Positions 9,840 to 21,270 of a DNA stretch of 64,000 nt are shown piece after piece. The DNA is from Hoeflea sp. GTDB lineage: Bacteria > Pseudomonadota > Alphaproteobacteria > Rhizobiales > Rhizobiaceae. The position numbers and the translations under genes were made by a program. The notes below the pieces were generated by a model. The model was given only the letters and a program-made list of their open reading frames with translations. It did not search any database and had not been told where the DNA came from. Positions within the stretch are counted from its first letter, which is position 1. Each line of letters opens with the position of its first letter. Where the stretch lies: NCBI RefSeq assembly GCF_030682515.1, contig NZ_JAUXOD010000137.1, positions 1-64,000 on the forward strand. Direction: 5' to 3'.

Positions 9840-10502
9840 TCACGAGGAATTCGTTCCAACGCCCGGTGAAATCAGCGTCGCCACGCGCTGCCTGAGCTCG
9901 GGCAGCAGCTCGGCCTCGAACCAGGGGTTCTTGCGGATCCAGCCGCTGTTGCGCCAGGAGGGATGCGGCAGCGGCAGCACCGGGCGCTCCGGCCCGGTCG
10001 CCTTGAGGATGGCGCGCCAGTTGCGCACCGTCTCGGTCAGCGATTTCTGCCGCAAGGAACCCAGGTGCCAGGCCTGCGCATACTGGCCGATGGCCAGCAT
10101 CAGGCGCACCTGTGGCATCCTGTCCATCACGAGGCCGCGCCAGGCTGGCGCGCATTCGCGCCGCGGCGGCAGGTCGCCGCCGTTGGCGTCATTGCCGGGG
10201 AAACAGAAGCCCATGGGCACAATGGCGAAGTTGTCCGGATCGTAGAACTGCTCCGCCTCGACGCCGAGCCAGGTCCTGAGCCGGTCTCCGGAGGGATCGG
10301 TGAACGGCTTGCCGCTCGCTTGCACACGCGTCCCCGGCGCCTGGCCGGCGATCAGGATCGGCGCGCGGGCCGAAGCGAAGCACACCGGCCGCGGCTCGTG
10401 CGGAAGCCGCCGCTCCGGCCCGCCGTAGGGCCGGTCGCGGCAGATGCGGCAGGCGGAGATCTCCGCCAGCAACAATGCCAGCGCGTCCTCGCGATCCTTC
10501 AT
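9840..10502 (-). CDS. Uracil-DNA glycosylase family protein
   Basis: CRICRDRPYG, ILIAGQAPGTRVQASGKPFTDPSGDRLRTWLGV, VLPLPHPSWRN. Confidence 0.9.
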   Translation of the reverse strand: MKDREDALALLLAEISACRICRDRPYGGPERRLPHEPRPVCFASARAPILIAGQAPGTRVQASGKPFTDPSGDRLRTWLGVEAEQFYDPDNFAIVPMGFCFPGNDANGGDLPPRRECAPAWRGLVMDRMPQVRLMLAIGQYAQAWHLGSLRQKSLTETVRNWRAILKATGPERPVLPLPHPSWRNSGWIRKNPWFEAELLPELRQRVATLISPGVGTNSS

Positions 10503-10518
10503 GCGGTCCCTGCCCGGC

Positions 10519-11130
10519 TCATGCCAGCGCGCTCGGCCTTGATGAAACAGTCCCGTACCAGCGCATGACGTTTGTCAGATGCGCGGGCCGCTCGATCCGC
10601 GCGGGCTTCATGAAGTCGAAGGCGATCAGGCCGGTGATGTCGGCAATCGTGTAGCGGTCGCCGGCAATGAATTCCCGGTCGGCAAGCTCCCGGTCGAGCA
10701 GGTCGAGGAAGCTGAGCGCCTTGGGCCGGTTGGCCTCGCCCCATTCGGCCAGCTGCGGCACTTCCCACTCCTTCATCGCCGGATGGGTGTGGCGAAATGC
10801 GGCGGCGACGGAGGCCAGGAAATTGAGCTCCATCCGGCGGTTCCACATCTCCACGATCGCCTTGTCGCGGGCGTCAGTCCCCATCAGCGGCGGCTCCGGG
10901 TGAAGTTCCTCGAAATAGCGGCAGATCGCCACGGATTCGGTGATCACCGTGTCGTCGTCGAGAACCAGCACCGGCAACCGCTGCAGCGGATTGAGCGCGG
11001 TCACCTCGCTGGATTTGTGGCCCATCTGGCCCATGTCGACCGGCACCGTCTCGATCTCGATCGCTTTTTCGGCCAGAAACACCCGGACGCGCCGCGGGTT
11101 TGGCGCCTTGCCCCCATCATAAAGCTTCAT
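10519..11130 (-). CDS. Glutathione S-transferase family protein
   Basis: Thioredoxin-fold MKLYDGGKAPNPRRVRVFLAEK, LPVLVLDDDTVITESVAICRYFEE and GST-C FIAGDRYTIADI. Confidence 0.92.
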   Translation of the reverse strand: MKLYDGGKAPNPRRVRVFLAEKAIEIETVPVDMGQMGHKSSEVTALNPLQRLPVLVLDDDTVITESVAICRYFEELHPEPPLMGTDARDKAIVEMWNRRMELNFLASVAAAFRHTHPAMKEWEVPQLAEWGEANRPKALSFLDLLDRELADREFIAGDRYTIADITGLIAFDFMKPARIERPAHLTNVMRWYGTVSSRPSALA

Positions 11131-11157
11131 GGTCTTCTCCCTCGTTTTCGATCCCGA

Positions 11158-11817
11158 TCAGACACCAAACAGCCGCCGCAGGAAAGCCAGCACCGTGAAC
11201 CATCCCGTGTGAAGTTCCTCGCTCAACCCGCCATGGACCGCGCGCCACTGCTTCGGCGTCTCGAACTCTCCTGCCCAGATCCCGGCCAATTCGGACCGCG
11301 CCAGGCTTTCGGCAAGCTCGTAATCGCCGAAGGCGACCGCATGGCCTGATCGTACCATGGTCTCGTTGAGATCGACGCCGTCCGCCACGCAGCGCACCAG
11401 GTCGCGGCCGTAGCGGTCTATCCCCTCTCCCTTGCAACTGACCTCGTGCCGGCCGATCAGGCCGCGCAGATGCGACGCCGCGTCGGCGCCGCAGCCATAG
11501 TCGAAACCGTCCCTGCGGCAGCGTTGCCCAAGCTCGGGCGCATCGATCCCCTTGAGACGCAGGCGGCGATCGCCCAGCGCCAGGCTGTCGCCGTCCACCA
11601 CCCGCATCACCCCCGAGATATCGGCTCCGGCAAGATGCTGGAGACGTGCGGCCAGAAAGGCCACGCCGGCGAAGACCAGCGCCGCGAGGAAGGCGTCGGC
11701 ATATCTGCGCCAGCGGGGACGCCGGCGGGAAGGAGAACGCGTGCTTCTTCTCATCGGTGCAGGTGATCCTATTCGGCCTGCGGGCTCAAGCCCTGTCGAG
11801 GCGCGTTTCACGCCCAA
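11158..11817 (-). CDS. Thermonuclease (SNase) family protein with N-terminal TM
   Basis: VVDGDSLALGDRRLRLKGIDAPELGQRCRRDG and CKGEGIDRYGRDLVRCVADGVDLNETMVRSGHAVAFG. Confidence 0.88.
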   Translation of the reverse strand: MGVKRASTGLEPAGRIGSPAPMRRSTRSPSRRRPRWRRYADAFLAALVFAGVAFLAARLQHLAGADISGVMRVVDGDSLALGDRRLRLKGIDAPELGQRCRRDGFDYGCGADAASHLRGLIGRHEVSCKGEGIDRYGRDLVRCVADGVDLNETMVRSGHAVAFGDYELAESLARSELAGIWAGEFETPKQWRAVHGGLSEELHTGWFTVLAFLRRLFGV

Positions 11818-11905
11818 CGGCCCTCAGTTGCGATCAAATGCAAACAGGTTCTTAAACTTTGACCGCTAGATTTTTCTCGGAGAACCGGAAAAATCGGAAG
11901 ACAAG

Positions 11906-13441
<1,536 letters not shown>

Positions 13442-13472
13442 AGCCCCGCCCCTTGTTTTAGCCCTGTGAGCC

Positions 13473-14489
13473 TCACGCCTTGCCCGACACCCCGGCCTGG
13501 GCGAAGGTCGCCATTCCGGAATGGCACAGTGCCGCGGCCTTGACGATGCCTGCGGCCAGAGCCGCGCCCGTGCCCTCGCCCAGACGCATGCCCAGCGCGA
13601 GCAGCGGCGTCTTGCCGAGCTTCTCGATGGCAGCCATATGGCCAGGCTCGGCGGAGACATGGCCGATCAGGCAATGGTCGAGGGCCTGCGGATTGGCGGC
13701 ATGCAGCACCGCGGCCGCCGCCGTGGCCACGTAGCCGTCGATCAGCACCGGGATCCGCTGCATCCGCGCCGCCAGGATCGCGCCCGCCATCGCCGCCAGT
13801 TCCCGTCCGCCCAGGCGCCGCATCAGCTCGAGCGGATCACCCAGATGCGGCTTGTGCAGGGCAACGGCCGCTTCCACCGCGGCGATCTTGCGCTGGAGCG
13901 TCTCGCCCTCCGAGCCGGTGCCCGGGCCGACCCAGTCGGCCGCCGTCCCGCCATAGAGGCCGTAGAATATGGCGGCTGCGATGGTGGTGTTGCCGATGCC
14001 CATTTCGCCGATGCACAAGAGATCGGTGCCGCCGGCGACCGCTTCCATGCCGAAGGCCATCGTGGCGGCGCAGCCGCGCTCGTCCATCGCCGCCTCCACC
14101 GTGATGTCTCCGGTCGGCACCTCGAGCGCCAGATCGAAGATCTTGAGGCCCAGGTCATGGGCGACGCAGATCTGGTTGATGGCGGCGCCGCCGGCGGCGA
14201 AATTCTCCACCATCTGCGCCGTGACCGAGGACGGGAACGGCGACACGCCCTGCGCGGTGACGCCGTGATTGCCCGCGAAGATCGCCACCAGCGGCCGCGT
14301 GACCTGCGGGCTGCGCCCGGTCCAGGCCGCGAGCCAGAATGCGATCTCTTCGAGCCGGCCGAGCGAGCCTGCCGGCTTGGTCAATTGCGCGTCGCGTTCC
14401 CGCGCCGCTGCCAGCGCTGCGGTGTCGGGTCCCGGCAGGGAGCGCAGGAGTTCGCGAAAATCGTCGAAAGGCAAACCGCTGGCACTCAT
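13473..14489 (-). CDS. cobT: Nicotinate-nucleotide--dimethylbenzimidazole phosphoribosyltransferase
   Basis: PAGSLGRLEEIAFWLAAWTG, FAGNHGVTAQGVSPFPSSVTAQMVENFAAGGAAINQIC, GEMGIGNTTIAAA, GLGE-type C-term; divergent from cobS. Confidence 0.93.
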   Translation of the reverse strand: MSASGLPFDDFRELLRSLPGPDTAALAAARERDAQLTKPAGSLGRLEEIAFWLAAWTGRSPQVTRPLVAIFAGNHGVTAQGVSPFPSSVTAQMVENFAAGGAAINQICVAHDLGLKIFDLALEVPTGDITVEAAMDERGCAATMAFGMEAVAGGTDLLCIGEMGIGNTTIAAAIFYGLYGGTAADWVGPGTGSEGETLQRKIAAVEAAVALHKPHLGDPLELMRRLGGRELAAMAGAILAARMQRIPVLIDGYVATAAAAVLHAANPQALDHCLIGHVSAEPGHMAAIEKLGKTPLLALGMRLGEGTGAALAAGIVKAAALCHSGMATFAQAGVSGKA

Positions 14490-14606
14490 TTTTCTCTCCT
14501 GGAACTCTGTGGCGCATGACGCACGGGCTGGCCCGGTGTAATTGTCGAATCGCCCAAGGACAATAAATTTCGCGCCCCCTTGTGTCGCAGCCAGCAGGAG
14601 ACACCG

Positions 14607-15389
14607 ATGCAGATCAGCGACCATGTCGACGACATCGCCCGTGCCACGGGATTCCTGAGCCGCCTGCCGGTGCCCTCGCGCTATTTCGAGGGCCACGACG
14701 GCTCGCTGTCGCGGGCGTCGGGCATGTTTCCCGCGGCGGGCGTGGTCATCGCGCTCCTTCCGGGGCTGGCGATGCTGCTTCTGACCCTGCTTGGTGCCAA
14801 TCCGGCGCTCACGGCGCTGATCGCGCTTGCGGTGTTCATCGGGGTCACCGGCGCCTTGCACGAGGACGGACTGGCCGATTCCGCCGACGCCTTCGGCGCG
14901 CGCCGCGGCCGCGACCACATGCTGGAGATCATGAAGGACAGCCGCAGCGGGACCTATGGCGTGCTGGCGCTGGTGATCAGTCTTGCACTTCGCGCCACGG
15001 CGCTCACGATCCTTCTGTCGGTTCTGGGAGGCTGGAGCGCCTTCCTGGTGCTGCTCGCGGTCGCCGCCGCCTCCCGCGCGGCGATCAGCTGGCACTGGAA
15101 CGCGCTGCCCCCGGCCCGCCAGGATGGCGTGGCGGCCTCCGTCGGCGCACCGGAGGAGAGCGATGCGACAAGGTCGCTGTTCCTGGGCGGGATCCTGTTC
15201 CTGGTCCTCGCCACGCCCTCGGCCGGCCTGGTGCCGGCGCTCCTTGCCCTGGGCATCCTGGCGGCCTGTGTCAGCCAGTGGACCCGAGTTGTCCGCAACA
15301 AACTCAACGGCCACACCGGCGACACGCTGGGCGCGAGCCAGCAGATCGCCGAGACGGCCTGCCTCGTCACCCTTGCCCTTTTGATCTGA
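14607..15389 (+). CDS. cobS: Adenosylcobinamide-GDP ribazoletransferase
   Basis: FLSRLPVPSRYF, ALHEDGLADSADAFGARRGRDHMLEIMKDSRSGTYGVLAL; ATG at 14607. Confidence 0.93.
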   Translation: MQISDHVDDIARATGFLSRLPVPSRYFEGHDGSLSRASGMFPAAGVVIALLPGLAMLLLTLLGANPALTALIALAVFIGVTGALHEDGLADSADAFGARRGRDHMLEIMKDSRSGTYGVLALVISLALRATALTILLSVLGGWSAFLVLLAVAAASRAAISWHWNALPPARQDGVAASVGAPEESDATRSLFLGGILFLVLATPSAGLVPALLALGILAACVSQWTRVVRNKLNGHTGDTLGASQQIAETACLVTLALLI

Positions 15390-15446
15390 ACACCCGATAT
15401 AATCCCCGAAAAGATCATCGGATTTCACGAACGGCCCGCTCAACCC

Positions 15447-15683
15447 ATGAACATTGAATCGCCGTGCATTCTCATCTGCTCGATCGACATGACCACCGGC
15501 TATTGCTTCGGGTGCGGGCGCACGCGGGACGAAATCGCCGGCTGGGTCGGCTATTCGCCCGAGATCCGGCGCGACCTGATGGCCGAACTGCCGGCGCGGC
15601 TCGAAACCATGGAACGCAGGCCGCGCCGGGAAACCCGACGGCAGCGCATGGCCCGCGAACGCTCGGACGCTCAGCCGGAATGA
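15447..15683 (+). CDS. DUF1289 domain-containing protein
   Basis: [29 protein letters not shown] with conserved Cys spacing. Confidence 0.9.
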   Translation: MNIESPCILICSIDMTTGYCFGCGRTRDEIAGWVGYSPEIRRDLMAELPARLETMERRPRRETRRQRMARERSDAQPE

Positions 15684-16369
15684 TCGTCATTCTCGCCCTG
15701 ATCGGGGCCGCCCTGGCCTTGTTGATCTTCAACCACGAGACCGGAATGAGCTTCGGCCTGCCCAATGACGACTTCGCGAGCCTGGTCTATCTCGGCCTGC
15801 TGGCGGCGGTCATCGGCGCGGGCATCGTCGGCGCCCATCGCAATCTGGGCGAGATGGTCAAGAACCTGCTGATCTGGACCGTCATCATCCTGGGCTTCGT
15901 CTCCGCGTTTCTCTACCAGGACCAGGCCAAGGAGATGGTCATGCGGATTGCCGGCGGACTGGCGCCGGGAACCCCGGTGATGATTTCGGACGACCGCGGC
16001 GCGGCCGTCTCGATCCGCAAGTCGATCAACGGTCATTTCCAGGCCAAGGGCCTGGTCAATGGCCAACCGGTGGACTTTCTCATCGACACCGGCGCCACGG
16101 CGATCGCGCTCTCCCATGCCGATGCCATCCGAATCGGGTTCTCCGACGCGGATCTGAGCTACACGCTGGTCATCAGCACCGCCAATGGCCGGGCGCGGGC
16201 CGCCCAGGTGCGGCTCGACAGTGTCGATGTCGGATCGATCGGGCGAACCGGGCTGCGCGCCCTGGTGGCCGAGCCCGGACAGCTCGACCAGAGCCTGCTC
16301 GGCATGAACTTCATCTCGTCGCTCACGGCCTTCGAGATGCGCCGGGACGAGGTGATCCTGCGCGACTGA
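15680..16369 (+). CDS. TIGR02281-type clan AA (retropepsin-like) aspartic protease, membrane anchored
   Basis: [19 protein letters not shown] active site, N-terminal TM helices, [14 protein letters not shown] overlap with the DUF1289 gene. Confidence 0.88.
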   Translation: MIVILALIGAALALLIFNHETGMSFGLPNDDFASLVYLGLLAAVIGAGIVGAHRNLGEMVKNLLIWTVIILGFVSAFLYQDQAKEMVMRIAGGLAPGTPVMISDDRGAAVSIRKSINGHFQAKGLVNGQPVDFLIDTGATAIALSHADAIRIGFSDADLSYTLVISTANGRARAAQVRLDSVDVGSIGRTGLRALVAEPGQLDQSLLGMNFISSLTAFEMRRDEVILRD

Positions 16370-16429
16370 GCCCGCGACATCGGCAGGAACGCCCGACAGG
16401 TTCAGACAAGCAACCACGGCTAGGGTCGC

Positions 16430-16445
16430 GTCAGATTGATCTGAC
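16430..16445. promoter_or_regulatory. Inverted repeat GTCAGAT-TG-ATCTGAC upstream of the DUF1217 gene
   Basis: Perfect 7-bp arms, 2-bp centre, ~52 bp upstream of ATG 16498. Confidence 0.45.
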
Positions 16446-16497
16446 TGCTCGCATCTTCCAGGCAGCCTTGCCCGGAACCGCAACCTGTGGCCGCGCC

Positions 16498-18801
16498 ATG
16501 ATATCCAGCTACCAGACCTATACTTTCTACACCAAGGACATCAACGAGACCTTGAGTCGCGCCGCGTCGAATTCCATCGTCAGCCGGGAGCAGAAATATT
16601 ACCGCGACACGATCGGATCGATCACGAGTATCGATGAATTCCTGGCCAATGACCGGATCTACGCCTATGCGATGAAGGCCTACGGGCTTGAGGAAATGTC
16701 CTATGCGAAGGCTTTCGTCCGCAAGGTGCTGGAAAGCGACCTGACAGACACATCCAGCTTCGCCAATCTTCTGACGGACACCAGATACAAGGCGCTCGCC
16801 GCGGCCTTTGATTTTGGCGGAACGATCACGAGCGAGATCGTCCAGACAAGCAGCCAGATGGACGCTCTGATCGGCACCTACGAACAGACCATCGCCGACA
16901 ATGATGCGGTCCTGAGGCAGGAAACGGCCTATTTCACCGCCGTGTCGGGAAGCTTTGCCGAGGTCGATGACCTGTTCAGGAACACGCGCGCGCGCGACTA
17001 CGTCTTCACGACCTTCGGCATTGATCCCAAGACCTTCGACTATGCCACGATCAGGAGCGTCATCACCAGCAACGTCGCCGATCCGAACAGTTATGTGAAC
17101 GCCGTCCTCGCCCCGCAGGTCAATGACTGGCTGACGCAGATCGACGATCTCAACGCGCAACTCGCCAACCCGAGCAATACCGCGGCCCAGAAAGAGAAGC
17201 TCAACTACCTGATCACGCAGTATACCAAGGCTGTGGACAAGGCCGACAGTTTCTTCAACCTGGCAGCCTCGTTCAATTTCAATGCCGATGGCACGCTCGA
17301 TCCGGGCGTGGAGGCCATGAATACGGCGCAACGCAAACTGGTGACCGAAACCTATGTCCTGTCGCAGCCGCGGCTGACCTCCACCGGAGCACTGCTCAAC
17401 AAGCAGTATTACGAGGAGACGATTTCCACCATCACCAACCTGGAAGACTTGCTCAATGACAGCCGTCTGAGCAGGATGATATTGACAGCGTATAATGTGC
17501 CGCTGACCACCAGTCGCGCCGACGTCCGCTGGGCGCTGCAGCAGGACACCTCGGACCTGTCAGGCGAACTCTATACGAAGAGCAAGGAGATCATCGCGCT
17601 TGCCAAGGCTTTCAACTTCGAAAGCGACGGCAGCATCACGCCTGGAATGGACATTCAGAATGCCGACCAGCTGTTCACCACCACCGCGCTTTACATCGAT
17701 CGATACAACGACGCCGACGAGAAGGCCGATGCAGATGCGGTGGCCAAATACAAGCTCTACATCGGCCTGACCAGCAGTCTCGACGATTTCCTGTCGCGGG
17801 AACCGGCCGCGGTCACCATCCGGCAATTTGCGTTGAAAGCCTTCAACATCTCGCCGGACGAGGTTTCCCTTTTCAAGCTGAAACAGGTCTTCACCAGCGA
17901 TCCCTATGATCCGCAAAGCTATGTCAACAAGATGAAGGATGACCGCTTCGTCCAGATGGCCAAGGCCTTCAACTTCGCCGAGGACGGCAGCATCAGCGCC
18001 CCGCGCTACGCCCAGTCCGAAAGTGAGATCACGCGGATCGGCACCGCCTACTATGCGGCCGCGACCAGGCTGGACAAGAGCGATTCGAACAAGGAAGCGG
18101 CTGAAAAGGAAGTCTCCTATTACCGGACCCAACTGCAGACGCTCGAAACCGTCGACGATATCCTGTCCGACAAGCGCCTGATCAACGTGCTGCTCAAGGC
18201 CGAAGGACTGGATCCGAAGGAAATGACAACGGAGACGCTGCGGGCGATCCTGGTCTCCGACCTCGATGATCCGGAGAGTTTTGCGAACCTTCAGAACAAC
18301 GTCAATTTCCGAAAGCTGGCCGGCTCGTTCAATTTCGACGCCAACGGGATCATTCAGTCCACCGCCAGCAAGAGCGTTCAGAATGAACGCGGCATGGTGG
18401 AGACACAGCACCTGTACCTGACCCAGACTGTCGAACAGACGGCCGGTGAGGAAAGTGTCGGCGCCCGTCTTGCGCTGTATTTCGAGCGCATGGCGCCCAC
18501 TCTGACCAGCACCTTCGACATCCTCGGCGATGACGCCCTCGCCCAGTTCATTCGCACGACATTCTCCATCCCTGAAGAAACTGCGAATGCCGACATCGAC
18601 GCCCAGAAAGCCATGATAGAACGGTTTCTGGACATCGACGACCTGATCGATCCGGAAAAGGTCGACACGCTGGTGCGACGCTTCCTTGCCCTATATGATG
18701 TCGAGAATGGTATCCAGGATCCGCTCCTGTCGGTCTTCAGCGGCAACAGCTCCATCAACTTTGAAACCGTGGCCACCCTGATGCAGCTGCGCAGCGCGTA
18801 A
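16498..18801 (+). CDS. Multi-module DUF1217 domain-containing protein (flagellar-locus family)
   Basis: About six repeats of YY..TI.SI..DEFL.D.R...Y.M.A..L........V..VL.SD..D..SF.N.......LA.AFNF...G. Confidence 0.8.
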   Translation: MISSYQTYTFYTKDINETLSRAASNSIVSREQKYYRDTIGSITSIDEFLANDRIYAYAMKAYGLEEMSYAKAFVRKVLESDLTDTSSFANLLTDTRYKALAAAFDFGGTITSEIVQTSSQMDALIGTYEQTIADNDAVLRQETAYFTAVSGSFAEVDDLFRNTRARDYVFTTFGIDPKTFDYATIRSVITSNVADPNSYVNAVLAPQVNDWLTQIDDLNAQLANPSNTAAQKEKLNYLITQYTKAVDKADSFFNLAASFNFNADGTLDPGVEAMNTAQRKLVTETYVLSQPRLTSTGALLNKQYYEETISTITNLEDLLNDSRLSRMILTAYNVPLTTSRADVRWALQQDTSDLSGELYTKSKEIIALAKAFNFESDGSITPGMDIQNADQLFTTTALYIDRYNDADEKADADAVAKYKLYIGLTSSLDDFLSREPAAVTIRQFALKAFNISPDEVSLFKLKQVFTSDPYDPQSYVNKMKDDRFVQMAKAFNFAEDGSISAPRYAQSESEITRIGTAYYAAATRLDKSDSNKEAAEKEVSYYRTQLQTLETVDDILSDKRLINVLLKAEGLDPKEMTTETLRAILVSDLDDPESFANLQNNVNFRKLAGSFNFDANGIIQSTASKSVQNERGMVETQHLYLTQTVEQTAGEESVGARLALYFERMAPTLTSTFDILGDDALAQFIRTTFSIPEETANADIDAQKAMIERFLDIDDLIDPEKVDTLVRRFLALYDVENGIQDPLLSVFSGNSSINFETVATLMQLRSA

Positions 18802-18810
18802 GGAAAAACC

Positions 18811-18834
18811 ACTGTGACCCTTCGGGTCATGGCG
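18811..18834 (-). terminator. Short hairpin with T-run on minus strand downstream of the TauE/SafE gene
   Basis: Minus strand: CCATGACCCGAAGGGTCACAGTGGTTTTTCC. Confidence 0.5.
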
Positions 18835-18843
18835 CGATCGCGC

Positions 18844-19662
18844 TCAGATCAGGCTGTAGAAGAACCGCGCCGCGATCAGCAGCATGAACAGGCCGAAGCC
18901 GATCTCGAGCTGGCGCTTGTCGAGCGCATGGGCGAGCCTGACGCCGAGCGGCGCCACCAGGAGCGTGATCGGGATGATCAGCGCCACCGCCACCCAGTTG
19001 ATGTAGCCGGTGGAGAACGGCGGCAGGCCAGGAGCGCCCCAGCCGGCCCAGAGATAGCCGAACAGGCCGGGGATCGAGATCAGCACGCCGACCCCGGACG
19101 ATGTCGCCACCGCCTGGTGCACCGGCCGACCGTAGAGCGTCATGAAGGTGTTGTTGAGAACGCCGCCGCCGATGCCCATCAGCGCCGACAGGAGCCCGAT
19201 CACGCCGCCGACGGCGGCCCGCGCGGGGTTTGGCGGCAGATCGGCGCCCAGCCGCCAGGTGACCCTGTTGAACAGCATGCGCAGGCCCACCAGGATGGCG
19301 ATGACGGCAAAGATCGCCCGCAATCCGGCGCTCGAGACATGGGCCGCGATCAGCGAGGCGGCGACCACGCCCAGGGGCACGGCGAAGATCCAGCTGCGCA
19401 GCAGATCGAGATCCACCACGCCGCGCTTCTTGTGCGCCATGAAGGACCTGAGCGACGTCGGCACGATGATGGCAAGCGATGTTCCCACCGACAGATGCAT
19501 CCGCACCGCTTCATCGACCTGCAGCAGCCCGAAAACCTGGTAGAACACCGGCACCAGGATGGCCCCGCCGCCAATGCCGAACAGGCCCGCGAGCACGCCC
19601 GCCACAACACCCGCGCCGGCCAGGGCTGCGGCGAACCCCATCAATTCTCCCAGAGGCGGCAT
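18844..19662 (-). CDS. Sulfite exporter TauE/SafE family protein
   Basis: GVLAGLFGIGGGAILVPVFYQVFG and LSALMGIGGGVLNNTFMTLYG repeated motifs; 8-9 TM. Confidence 0.92.
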   Translation of the reverse strand: MPPLGELMGFAAALAGAGVVAGVLAGLFGIGGGAILVPVFYQVFGLLQVDEAVRMHLSVGTSLAIIVPTSLRSFMAHKKRGVVDLDLLRSWIFAVPLGVVAASLIAAHVSSAGLRAIFAVIAILVGLRMLFNRVTWRLGADLPPNPARAAVGGVIGLLSALMGIGGGVLNNTFMTLYGRPVHQAVATSSGVGVLISIPGLFGYLWAGWGAPGLPPFSTGYINWVAVALIIPITLLVAPLGVRLAHALDKRQLEIGFGLFMLLIAARFFYSLI

Positions 19663-19898
19663 GCGTTCATTCCCTCGTTCGGTTTTCCGGCCAGCATCGG
19701 GTCAGGCGGATGTGCTGAGCCTCGATTGCCGCTGGCGGCAAACGTCATCAAACCGAGACAATATTCAAGCATTGTTTTTATCGATGCGGCAGTCAGTTCA
19801 CCCGCATCGTCTCCACCGCGCCGTCACCAGTTCCTTCTCCGCGCGGCAGATGATCTTCCCGGACCCGTTCGGCTCCCCCATCCGCCGGGATCCGGCTT

Positions 19899-19927
19899 GA
19901 AGGCCGGCGCGTCCGGCCTTCTTTTTT
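19899..19927 (+). terminator. Intrinsic terminator, plus-strand polarity
   Basis: GAAGGCCGG-CGCGT-CCGGCCTTC followed by TTTTTT; lies between two minus-strand genes. Confidence 0.75.
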
Positions 19928-19933
19928 GACCGG

Positions 19934-21007
19934 TCAGTCGCAGTGACGATAGCCGGCCTTGCGGGTTCTCAGATCGAAGTGGAAATGATCCTTGTGGTGC
20001 ACGTCGCTGCCCGGTCCAAGCACGGTCGTGAAATACCTGCAGCTGTCGGCCCGGATATTGTTGAGCAGGCTCTTTTCCCGGAAGGCGAACAGTCCCGGCT
20101 GCCGGACCAGGATTTCGCGGCCACTGTTCAGCGTGATCTTGCCCACGTCGATGGCATTGCCCCTGGCATGCTCCGACATCGCCGCGCCTGGACGGGAATT
20201 CATGGTGCGGCAGGAGTAGGAGGAAAGCTGGTTGATCGAGCGGACGCCCGACAGATAGCGCTTGCGCGCAGCCGGGGCGAGTTCATTCTTGACCCATTGG
20301 GCGAAAGCCTCGGTGATCTGACAATTGAGCTTTGCCGCGGGCTTGATCTCGATCCCGCCCGAAAGCTTCGTCAACTCCACCGGATACGGAATGGCGCAGC
20401 CCTTGCCGCTGCTGATTGCCGGGATGTCCCGGAACGTGACGCCGAGCCTTTTGAGGCGCTGACGGCAGGCCTTCTCCACCGCCGGCATGCCGCCCGCCCA
20501 TTGCGGCTGGTTCATCGGATTTGTGAACCTGGGCATCTGAGCGGCAAGCTGGACAGGGGACTCCTCGACTGCGACGGGCCTGTCCTCCAGATCGACCGTC
20601 CTGGGGTCCGTCGCCGGCACATTGGATCTCGAGGCAAGGCTCGGATTGTCGGTACCGATGCCGGTGACGACCGGCTGGTCGACATTGCCTTCGGGCAGCG
20701 CCGACGTCCTCTGCATCGAATCCACGCCATCGCCGACCGGATAGGCCAGCACGTTCTGCATCGGCGCATCCGGTCCGTCGGGAATGGGAAATGACTGCGT
20801 TTCGCCGAACATCGCCGTGTCGACAGGTGCGCTCATCATCGGCTGGACGGGCTCGGCGAGAATGACCGGATTGGAAGGCTCGATCGCCAGCAGGTCTCCC
20901 GGAGGCGTCATGTCGCCCGAACACCCTGCGGCCACGAGCGCCGCCGCCAGCGCCAATCCCAAGGGAACCGACCTGACGCGACCGTGTCGAGCTACGCAAA
21001 ACAACAT
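19934..21007 (-). CDS. Extensin-like C-terminal domain lipoprotein
   Basis: Lipobox-like AALVAAGCSG; C-term INQLSSYSCRTMNSRPGAAMSEHARGNAIDVGKITL...HKDHFHFDL. Confidence 0.88.
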   Translation of the reverse strand: MLFCVARHGRVRSVPLGLALAAALVAAGCSGDMTPPGDLLAIEPSNPVILAEPVQPMMSAPVDTAMFGETQSFPIPDGPDAPMQNVLAYPVGDGVDSMQRTSALPEGNVDQPVVTGIGTDNPSLASRSNVPATDPRTVDLEDRPVAVEESPVQLAAQMPRFTNPMNQPQWAGGMPAVEKACRQRLKRLGVTFRDIPAISSGKGCAIPYPVELTKLSGGIEIKPAAKLNCQITEAFAQWVKNELAPAARKRYLSGVRSINQLSSYSCRTMNSRPGAAMSEHARGNAIDVGKITLNSGREILVRQPGLFAFREKSLLNNIRADSCRYFTTVLGPGSDVHHKDHFHFDLRTRKAGYRHCD

Positions 21008-21270
21008 GGACTCTTCCGATCAACCGCAAAAACAATGCTCACTATCGCAAGGAATGGTAAAGGAAGCCTGAGGACGCGCGTTTACCCCTGCGGCAAGAGT
21101 GTGGAATTGGCAGCGGCAGACAGCCTTCCCGCAGGACACTGAACGCCCGTCGGAACGACGGCGGACTGCCGCCCCTGGAGCGCGACCGGAATTTACGATG
21201 TTTCTGCGCAGAGCGGGCTTCAAAACACCGCCCCGCCCCGGTACATCTACCCTCCAACAAGGAGCAGACC

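Noticed and set aside
14490-14606. Possible cobalamin riboswitch between cobT and cobS
   Set aside because: agccagcaggagacacc only weakly resembles a B12 box, and the 117-bp gap is too short for a full riboswitch plus expression platform.
13473-15443. 656-aa reading of the cobT frame extending over cobS
   Set aside because: CobT homology begins at ATG 14489; upstream sequence is antisense to cobS.
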